This document shows positions 23,162 to 34,400 of a DNA stretch of 64,000 nt, one piece after another; positions within the stretch are counted from its first letter, which is position 1; each line of letters starts with the position of its first letter. A program made the translations under genes and the position numbers. Below the pieces are notes generated by a model, which had not been told where the DNA came from, searched no databases, and saw only the letters and a program-made list of their open reading frames with translations. Source of the stretch: Tanypteryx hageni (lineage: Eukaryota; Arthropoda; Insecta; Odonata; Petaluridae); contig CM054114.1 of NCBI GenBank assembly GCA_028673005.1, positions 122,665,307-122,729,306 on the forward strand, read 5' to 3'.

Positions 23162-23375
23162 ATTCCCCGCCCAGTGTGTCACTTGCAAATACTCTTTCGC
23201 TGAAGAAGGGCATAGGCCCGATAAGCTTGCGTGTTTTTTTTGTGTTCGTGTGTTTTACGTGTCTCTTCGACGCCCCCAGCAGCCTGCCAGCTTGGTCCTC
23301 AACTTGGTAAGTGTCCGCTGGGCTTCCCTCAACACCTTGTTGCCACCCTCATCACTACCTTTTCTTTTCCTTAAG

Positions 23376-23432
<57 letters not shown>

Positions 23433-24895
23433 TACTTAAAGTCATAGGATCAGAAGGACTAAAAGCGATCACGAAATTAATTAATAAGATTTACGACACG
23501 GGAGAGTGGCCTCAGGATTTCCTAGAAGTAACAATGATCCCTCTAAAGAAGAAGCCAAAAGCAATGCAGTGTAAAGATTACAGAACTATAAGCCTTCTGT
23601 CACACACATCGAAGATCATCACGAGGATTCTTAATAAAAGGCTGGAGAAAAAGGCAGAAGAAATAATAGGGGAAGATCAATTCGGTTTCAGAAAAGGACG
23701 AGGAACTATAGATGCTATAGGAGTAGTTAGAATCATATCAGAAAGGGCAATAGAATACAGTCAAGATATCTGCGCATGTTTCGTAGACTGGCAGAAGGCC
23801 TTCGATAGAGTAAATTGGGTCAAGTTGATGAAGATATTAAAGGATATAGGTGTAGACTGGAAAGACAGGAGACTGATTAGGAATCTATATGAGAATCAAG
23901 TTGTAAAGGTCAGGTTTGAGAATGTGGACACCTGCGGAATAAATATCGGTAGAGGAGTAAGACAAGGCTGCTGCCTATCGCCAACCCTATTCAATATATA
24001 TGGAGAAAGTCTAATGCAAGAAGCTTTAGAAGGCACAGGGGATTTCAAAATTGGAGGAAAGATTTTAAGAACAGTAAAATACGCAGATGATCAAGTACTT
24101 CTAGCAAGAAAGGAAGAGGAGCTACAAAAAATGATAAATAGACTAGTGATAACAGGTAGAAAATACGGTATGGAAATAAATACAGAAAAATCCAAGGTCA
24201 TTCGAATATCGGGTAAAGAAGAAAATCTGAACATAACTATTGGGGGAAAGCCATTAGAACAAGTTTCAGAATATAAATACCTTGGAAGTATCATAACACG
24301 AGAGGCAAAATGTACGGATGAGATCAAAACTAGAATAGGAAAAGCAAAAGCGGCTTTCAGGAGAAAGAAACAACTACTTACAGGGAATATAAGGGAAGAT
24401 ATCCGCAAGAAGTTGATAAAATGCTACGTATGGAGTATAGCATTGTATGGGGCAGAAACATGGACGCTAAGGAAAAATGACATCAAATACTTGGAAAGCT
24501 TTGAAATGTGGACTTGGAGGAGAATGCTGAAGATAAAATGGACAGATAGGATGAAAAACGATGAAGTGCTACGAAGAATAGGAGAGAAGCGAATGATTAT
24601 ACAGACTATTAGAAAGAGGAAGGCTAACTGGGTTGGACATTACCTGAGGAGAGAGAGTATGATTAAAGACGTGTTAGAAGGAAAACTAGATGGGAAAAGG
24701 GAAAGAGGCAGGAAAAGGTTTCAGCTGATAGACGATTTGAAAGGGAAAGAGAGTTATCAAGATATGAAGAGGACAGCGGAAAATAGGAGTATATGGAGAA
24801 CCAGGTTTAACCATGAATAATCACGGACCTGTCTACGGACAGACTACCTATGATGATGATATATATAATTTATACGATTAAAAGCTAAAACAAAG

Positions 24896-24960
<65 letters not shown>

Positions 24961-25425
24961 CGATACGGAAAAAGAAATAATATGATAAAATAAATGCAAC
25001 GAGAGGTTGAGAGGGATAGGAAGGAGCCAGTGAACACTTACCATACGGTGGTGGACGTCCACAGCGATAGAGGAAGGCTTGTAATTTGGAGCTTTCGGGC
25101 AACACACGCCCTTCTTCAGCGAGAGAAAAACGAAGACTAAAATAAGCGTAACACTGGAGGTAGGGGTTCGGGAAAAGAGGGGCAAGGGGAAGGTGAAATA
25201 GGGGTAAGGGGAAGGGGAAAGAGGGGTAAGAGGAAAGGAAAAAAGGGGGTGATTGGAGTGGGAGTGTTAGCGAAGGTTTAAACCTGGTAAGGAGAGGGAG
25301 CGGAGGATGTCAATATGGGCTAGTTCCCATTGACGGAGTTGTGGCGCGGGGAAACTACTTGGAAGAGCACGAATAGTTTTTACTGTGAAGCAGCTATTGA
25401 AGGGAAGGGAGTGGGTTAACGCATG

Positions 25426-25476
<51 letters not shown>

Positions 25477-28400
25477 CTTTGTTTTAGCTTTTAATCGTAT
25501 AAATTTTCTGCTTCTTTTCTCTTATGAAATGCAGCATGTGCATTAAGGTAAATTAAACGTACTCACTCACCAGAATTCAGCAGTTATAATATAAATTTTC
25601 TTCCTTTTTGAAATAATATAACAGTGAGTTAAACAATTTTTTGTAGCAATGGAAATTAACAAACCCCAGAAACCTCTTTGCGTAATTGATTGATATATTC
25701 TGTCATTAAAAAAATAAATGTGCGATTACAACATTTAAAATCGAAACGAATAATAAGATTGGGCTCGTAAAATTTGTTAATACAATTTTCGTTACCGTCA
25801 CACTGACGGGCTAAAATTATAGTAAGAATATAAACCTGTGTTATAGGAGCCGGGCCTCTGAGAGGAGGGTCTAGGGGGGCCATTTGGCCTGGGTCTCAAG
25901 CTCAAGGGGGCCCAAATTTGCGTTTGAATGGATTCGCCATCCTTAATATCAACGGTGAAAATTGCACAAAAGTTTTTTCCTACATTCTTCTGGAAAAATG
26001 CTTGAATATCATTTTACTTAAAAAATATACAAATTTCATTTCACTGTTCTATGGCTAATGATTGTCTTATTTTGTCTTCATGTGATTTTATTTTAACTAT
26101 GGGCAAATGCCTCAAAATCTGGAAGTAGCCCGGGCCTCTCTGAATATAGGAGGATCATCTGACCTTACACAAAGGCTTTTGAATTCCATTGTTTCTCCAA
26201 ATGGGTAATTTTAGGCAGCATATTTGGTATGGTCTCTGATTTTGCGTAAGTGTTTCGTCTAAATATATTGAATTCAGGGACCTAGTTGCCGGCTTCGACA
26301 TGTCCTCTGCCGTCTATCTCCCTCCGTTATAATCTTCCGATCGGTTACGCAACGGTGGGATTTATTTTTTATCTGGAGTATTCGGGTCTGATCAGCCTCC
26401 TATCGCAATTCAACGGCAGTACGCAACAAAATGTGAGATAAGATACGCATCGTTCGATTTTTTTCTCGCGAAACAATGAGAGGTAACGCGAATGCGCACA
26501 GCCGTCATGTTCTTCGCGGCGAACTGCTTCAGAACTGTGTTATTGTTAGTGCCAATTGCACGCGACAAATGGTTATCGGCAGATGGCGGATCTTTATGAC
26601 AAGGAGGATTAAGACTTAAATCGCAACTGAAATGCAGAACGCTCTTTTTCGTGTAGCGAGAGATCAGGAAATTGAAAAAAAATACAAACAAAACTTTCTT
26701 TCTCCATGATTTGTGTCGAAGAGAATTTTCTGTTGTTTTTCAAAAATAAAAATCGGATGTCTTCAAGTTCGTCTATACATTTGAAATAGAATTCTTAATG
26801 TAACTTGTGACGTAATTCTTCCCTCAGCTGTTTACTCCTGAAATCTATCTTTGCAGTGGTGGAGATGTTCTTCGCGGACGGCAATACCGAGAAACCGAAG
26901 TACCTGGAGGTTGAACTTTGTCCGTAAGTACAAATTATCCTTAAGTATGGATGATTTTCCGGGATGACCGCGGGTTCTGAATGTATTGATATCCTTTCCT
27001 CCTCAGAAATCTTCTTCCCAGTTTACACAGAAACCAGAAGCACGTTTCGGCTACAAAGACAACTCGCTGATCTTAAGGTGTTTTAGAGCCGAAATACACA
27101 TCCATTTCTTTCTTATCTACATAAATGCTTTTAGATTATGCCTATCAATCATGAAGAGTGACAGAAATTGAATGTAATCTGGAAAATGAATTATATTATA
27201 TTATCCTGGCGGTAGAGTTACCACCTTGCACTGAGTTCTAACCCGGAGATTTTGGACCCAAACCCGGAGATTTTAAACAATGTCTGATATTTTTAAGACA
27301 AAAACGTGAGATTTTTAAATCTGAACTAAAATGTTATATTTTTGGACATGAGAAATTTAAAAATACATTATCTACTTTTTAATTTCCCGTGTTCTTCTGA
27401 CCCGGAGATATTATGAGGGCAGGCTAAAAATAAAATATATAATATAGTTATTTTTATTTTGTATAATACAAAAAATGTTAAACTATACACATCAAATCAC
27501 AGTACCAAATATCAAAATATCTTTTTTAATAGTACTTGACAGAAATATTAATCATATAAATAAATAAAAAATATTAATAACAAAAATCAATATATCTCTA
27601 TAATTGGTTATAGTCATATTAATTTTTATTATTAATATTTCTCACAGTCACAGCTTATTCCAAGAATATTTTTCATTACTAATTGTACATTTAAGTAGTT
27701 CGACCTGCTCAGCTTTAGTGACAAAGTCGTAAAATTCTTGGCAATTCATATCAAAATTGAGTTTGGTAAGTAGTTCTGCCTTCGCCAACTCCACTCGCAT
27801 TCTGTTTCTCCTATCGCTCCATGCATTGCCCATTATGGAAAAAATTCTCTCCGCAAAGGCATTACTTACTGGAATTGAGAGAATGTTTGCCACAAGCTTT
27901 GTTAATTCTGTAAATGCATCCCGATCTGATAATATTTTCACCCATTTTTTGTCAATCGACAAATCAAGTGCTTGTACTTGCGGAAGTATGTTATTAAGCA
28001 AATGTATCTCATCATACAATTTATCCTCATCCAGTTGAACTTTGGCAGAATTTACGGCACTTAAAAAGTCTTGGTATTCAAGTTTTTCATTTTTTAAATT
28101 AATAACGGAAAAATGTTGAAAAGGATTGTTTTCAAAATTATACCACTTTTTAAGATAGTTAATAGCTCTAGAGTAGACTTGTGTTGTTTCTTTAACAAAT
28201 TTTTGTTTTTCATAGACATTAAGTTAACTTAAACTTGAGTTCACTTTACTTCCAAAGAATTGATCAGTTAGTCTGTTTTCAAGCTTGTCTTTCAAGGTAC
28301 ACATTATTTCATGTATATCTGAACTCATGATTGTTTTCCTTTCTAGTAGCAGAACACTTTGTGTCATAATTAGACCGCGGATCTTTAGGTAAAAACTTAT

Positions 28401-31400
28401 TTTTTTCCTGAGTAGATATCTCAATATACAATTGTATATATACGTTTCATGAATAATTAACCCCGAAAACGTATATTTTATAGTGCCTAAAAATGCCTAT
28501 TTTGACATTAATGTCTAAAAATGCCTATTTCGACGTTAATGCTTATTTTTGTCATTTTCATGCAAAAAAAGCCTAAAAAGGGCTAATTTTCTAAAATAAT
28601 CGACTATAAAAGCAGATTTTGGTATTATTCATATTTTTTAAACTGACTGTACAATGTTCAGTCATGGGTTGGAAATGTCCTTCACACCACGCTCACGATC
28701 AAGTGGCGAACAGCAGCTCGGACCTGTCTCGCGTTCGGCGGGGTTATTCTGTTTCCCAGTGTCACGTGATACGACAATGTAACAATGCCTTTAATCTGAT
28801 GTTGCGTTTATTTCTCGTTGTTACATTGTCATATCGTGCGACACGGGAAAACGAGAATAACCCCGCAGTCCATCTCCAGACTGCAGAGGGTAAAGGTGAG
28901 AAGTGTGAACGTGAAAATTGTGAAAGTTCAATGCCTAAAGTATCAAGTTCGAAAGCTTATTTAATACGTCAGTGGTTACAAGAGTTCCCGTACTTCACAA
29001 CGGATGGAAAAATTATCTTCTGTCAAGCATGCAACAAGGAGGTAAGTACATTATAATGCTGGCTTGCAACGAATTATTGGCCGTGAATTGCTTGTCATCT
29101 TTGAGGCAAAAACCATCCACATCTTTTGTTTATACGAGCCATTTTATGGTAACTATAGAAGTGGTTATTCAAAATGTCCAGCAATCCAGCTGCGGACCTT
29201 CGTAGCTGTAAAGTAAATTTTATATTTTTGTCCCATTTCCATATTTATTAGATTATTTCCGTATTTTTAAGGTTAATTATTTCTTCATAATTTTTCTTTA
29301 TAGGTTTCAAGTGATAAAAAATCCCACCTAACTCAGCACATCCAAGGAGTGCTACATAAGGCAAATGTTGAACGCAAATCTAAGATGAAACAAATGCTTT
29401 TAACAAAAACTTCTGAGGGATCCAGCAAGAAGAATCAGTTTTATGCAGATTTGTGTCACGCAATTGTGGCAGCCAACATTCCATTCAGAACACTGGAAAA
29501 TCCAACATTCAAGGAGTTCCTAGAACGATACTGCCATCAGTCGGTACCTTCCGAGTCAACGCTACGCAAGAATTACGTGCAACTCACGTACGATGACGCA
29601 ATGCGCAGGATACGGGAGGACATTGGAGATTCACATATTTGGATATCGGTCGATGAAACCACTGATGCTCTTGGCAGATACATGGCCAACTTGGTTGTTG
29701 GGAAATTGGACCCAGATGCGCCATCCAGAGCCTACCTCATCTGCACGAAGCAACTTGCCAAAACAAACCAGGAAACAATAGCACACTTCGTGAACAACGG
29801 ACTGAAAGTGCTGTATCCCAAAAATCTAGACGAAGAGAAAGTGCTGCTCCTATACACAGATGCTGCATCGTACATGGTTGCTGCCATGCAGTTGCTCAAG
29901 GTGTTCTATCCCTCCCTTGTGCATGTGACATGCCTTGCCCATGGTTTGAACCGCGTAGCAGAGCAAATAAGACTGGAATTCTCCAAGGTGAACAAATTGA
30001 TCTACACCGTAAAGAAGGTCTTCGTCAAGGCACCAACAAGAATACAGGCTTTTCGAGAAAAACTGCCCGATGTCCCTCTGCCACCTGAGCCTGTGCTCAC
30101 CCGCTGGGGCACATGACTGAAAGCAGCTGAATATTACAGCGAGCATATCCTTCATGTCAAGGAAGTTGTGACAAATCTAGCCGAGGATGCTACCTGCGTC
30201 ACTTCGGCAAAAATGTTGCTAGATGATCCCTCCATTCCCAAGGATTTGGCGTATATTAGATCCCACTATACATCCCTTGTGCAGATTATTGCTGAATTAG
30301 AGGGCTCAGGAAAACCCATCTACGAAAAAACTGCTATGCTGAATGAAGTGAAACAAAAAATAAAGGAAGCTCCAGGTGAAGTGGGGGAAAAAGTAAAAGC
30401 AAAACTAGAAAAGTTGCTACAAAAGAACTCAGGACTGCAGAGCCTATGTACAGCAGCAGATATACTGGCAGGAAAATCCAGTGAAGTTGAGTGCAAAATT
30501 CCATTTCAACATGTACCCAAGTTGAAGTTCGCCCCCGTCACGTCAGTTGATGTCGAACGTTCTTTTTCTGCTTACAAAATGATATTAACTGACAAACGCC
30601 ATAGTTTTGTGGTAGAAAACTTAAAAAAGGTGCTTGTTATTTATTGTGAGGCCAATTACGGGAAATTTGTGAAATAAACACTAAGAGGTGACAAATTCAT
30701 TATGGGAATTTCGAATGAAACACTTTGTCAAACACTCTGCGTAGTACTTAAATATATACTTGAATAGTGTTTTCAGTCAGTATTACTATATGTAATGTAG
30801 ATAGTATTTTCTCGGTAACGCATGGGATATTAACCATAAGAATAAGTTTCAATGCATAGTAGTAAAATATTTTTGTTCTTTGAAAACACAAATCAATAAA
30901 GTTTCATTGACGTGCAATTTTTGCGTGCGTGCATGTTTCAGTCTTTTTTCGTGAATTAAAGTTGGTAGTTGACAGAAATGATGTTGTGTTTTACTGGACA
31001 TAGTTTTTGGAAGTAGTTTTTAGAGCCTATTTTACGTTTTATAAAGCCTAATTAAGGTACTTAAAGAGCCTATTTTAGTCGCCTAAAACTTAATTTTTAG
31101 AACCTAAAAATCCGCGGTCTAGTCATAATGGACATGAAATGATGTACAAAATACAGATAGCACTCAGGAAAAGATAACTGTGGCTTGATATCATCTTGTA
31201 ATTCATCCTGTTGATCTTGTACAAATGACCAAATTGTCTTATTGGTTTCTTCCTCTCCTTGCTGCATAAAGTACATTTTTACTGCCGGCCAAGAACTTAA
31301 AATCCGCTCAAGAGCTCTGTAAAACGATAACCACCTTGTTACAAAATGTCGTAGTATGTCCTCATATTCCATTTCTAAGAATTCGAAACATTGTTTCAGT

Positions 31401-34400
31401 ATTTCTGATTTTTTTGCACTGCTAAAAAATTCCGCAAATATTTTTAAAAATTAATTTTCAACACCAAATGATAATGCTTTACAGGCATTTCTGGCGGAAT
31501 TGTGAATGATGTGGCAATTACAGTTACTTTTCATAATTGACGAATTCATAGTAGATAGTTTTTGGAAAACCGAGTTATGTTTTCCGTAGTTCACTGACGC
31601 GTTGTCTGCTGTGTACGAACTTACATTTGCGATATCAAGTCCATGTTTCTTAAGACAAGCAGTCAACTGTTTGATAATTGCTGCAGATGATTCATCGCTA
31701 TCCTCGTAAAGATCTATAATTTTGTTCTGAACACCTTTGTTAATATCAAAACATTCGACAGTTTTACTCAGGGGATTCCCTGGTTTGGCTCAGTCTCACA
31801 GGATTTGATAATATATGAAAATTTAACTGATTCATGTTTTTAAAAAGTGCCGAGCAAAGTTTCTAATATAAAAACTTTGAATAATTTTAAAATATGTAAT
31901 AAAACTCACAAACCCGGAAAATAATAACTAAACCCTGAGCCCGGAGACAAGGTGCCAAAACCCGGAGACTCCTGGTCAAACCCGGAGAGGTGGCAACTCT
32001 ACCTGGCGGTAATACCATAAATACGAACAAACAAACAAACTCGCCTAAATCTGACGTCGAGTGCACCGCTACATTACATATTTGAATATTCCGCAGGTGG
32101 GGACAGCACCTCGTCCTCCTGTTGGACGGAGTCCGTAACGCCGTACGGACGCTCCTACCCCTCAACTTCAACTCGACGATAGATTCTAATTACTGGCACG
32201 GCTCTGCGATCGTGCCCCCGTCCTACTTTCCTCCTCGAGTCACCCGATTCAATGGCTATGCGATCCACGACGTGGAGGACGACGGGACGGGAGGCGACCC
32301 GAGGAGATACGAGTCACTTTTCCCGGTACCAACCGGGAAGTACCAGTCGGCGGACTTGTGAGTACATCGAAAATAAAAAACGATGCTCGAACCACGTGTT
32401 CCTTCTTTTTTTACTGTCTCATCTACATAGTAAGTTATAGAGAAAGTGTCGTGACCGTGAAAAAAATCCGTAATCGAGATTTTGACGAATCTCCAAGTTT
32501 TAGTTGTCCCTGCACCCGCCTGGCTATAGTCTGTCGGTCCCTAGGAACTAAGTGGCCAAACAGATTCTGATGAAACTTGTATTTGTGTAGCTTATTACCC
32601 AGAATAGAAGCCTCGTTGATATTAATCATATTGCGCGACAGTGGAGGGTAGTTTATTTTTGCAGATTTTGATAAAATGTCGATTTTTACAAATGTCGACT
32701 TTTAAAAAAATGTCTCCTTTTACAAAATGTCGATTTATACAAGATTTCGATTTTCACAAAGTTTCGATTAACTAAAAAATGGCCTTTGATTAAAATTCGC
32801 CCAGTTATAAAGCTTTATGCAGTAAAACACACTACGTAAGCCATGTCTCTCAAAAATAGCCATATGGCATTCAGTGGCATTCTAATACGTCGTGTTTTTA
32901 ACAGCATCATCAGCATTATTGCTGCGAGGGAACCCGCGAGAAAATATTATGTTTCATGCGCAAATAATTATTAATATAATCATTGTCTGTACGTTACTGT
33001 ATTGAGGAGAATATGAGTATGAGAAATTTTGTGCGGTTCATGATGCGCCGATATTTCTACTTATTGTTTCCATCGTCTTTCTGCGGCAGATTTTACAAGA
33101 AGCGCATTACTGCGTTCAGTCCGATCAGTTTCGTTTCTCGAAGTTGACTCGCACGAATCTTCGTTTGAAGGGTGACCCAAAAGTCTCTTCGCAAAACCAA
33201 TCTCTAGCCGAGGCGGAAATTACAGGGAGGTCAATGAGGCCTCGTGGCGACAGGTTACATGGGCGAAAATTTTGAAGGAAAAAATAACTCGATTCATTTT
33301 AAATAGAAGAATCGAACAACTTTACAAGTCTATGCAATTATTAATTATCCCATTATTATTAAGACTTGTTTACTCATTCCTTTTATTGCGGTATAAGGAA
33401 GACAGATTTTTATATCCCCACTGATCGATTGCGAATTAGGATGCAGTTGATATACACTATAAAAGTGTACTACAGGTAAACTCCGTCTTAGTGCTACTGT
33501 TTGTGTATCTCTGGTATTGGCGTTAAAGTGGGGGTGGCAGTAAATCGAGGTATAGGCTTGATCTATGTAATCATAAGATGGAAGTCCTGTTCACAATGAT
33601 TCATGGGCGGTATGTAGGGTGGCACTATATAGTGTATTGTTAATTCACTATGGATAAAGAAATAGGGAAGTTTTTTATTCAAGTAGCTATGATATTTTTA
33701 ACGTGTTTTTGGTAATATTCAATACTCGTTTTTGCAGACACCTGTTTACGCAGGAAAGTTGTAAGGGACTTTTGGATAACATTTCATATCTAACATTTGA
33801 AATCAGAAAACAACATTTCCTTCCTTTCGGTGGACTGTCGTTGAATCGTTGCCACCTCCGAATTTTCCGCCATTTTTTTAAATTGCGTCTCTTATAATAC
33901 GAGATCACCAATTACACGGGTCCTTCTCTGCGATAAAATGAAAAATTCCCGCATTTTTCTTTAAACCTTGGTAGAGTTGTGGTTAGCGTGCGATGACTCC
34001 CCGACTCCCTACTCCCATTGCTAGGGTCGCGGGCATGGTTATTTGTATTTGTGTTTGAATTCGTCTCTGTTAACGTTATTACGCTCATTGTAAAAGGCCG
34101 TTAACGGCTGTTTATGAGCTAGTATAGAAAATAAATAAATAACAAACTAATTTCAATCAAATCCTCCATTGTACATTCCATCATTGTGGAAGATGTCACA
34201 TGACTATTCGGTTAGTTTCCTGCTTTCGAAAAAAAATTAATTTTAGAAATCCATTTTTCCTTTAAAATATTATTCGTTTTTCTTGTTTTCAGCCACCGTC
34301 TGGAATACTTCCAGCCAATAGATTTTGAGTCGATCCTGCCCGGAAACTCCAACGCCAACCTGTCTGCTCCCTGGCCGCAGTGAGTGAACCGTGTCGTGCC

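Larger units (their letters stand above)
27213..32001 (-). mobile_element. Outer hAT transposon, decayed, interrupted by another hAT
   Basis: The ends TAGAGTTACCACC and GGTGGCAACTCTA are flanked by the 8-bp duplication CCTGGCGG at 27205-27212 and 32002-32009. CCCGGAG motifs repeat several times near both ends. Without the nested element it is about 2.0 kb and encodes only the middle and C-terminal parts of a hAT transposase on the minus strand. It lies in intron 4 and ends 95 bp before exon 5. Confidence 0.88.

Noticed and set aside
24091..24408. Minus-strand open frame opposite the RTE-like LINE
   Set aside because: Antisense shadow of a real reverse transcriptase frame.
27240..32000. CCCGGAG repeats as a CRISPR-like or regulatory array
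   Set aside because: They lie only near the two ends of the outer hAT and have irregular spacing, so subterminal transposase-binding motifs explain them.
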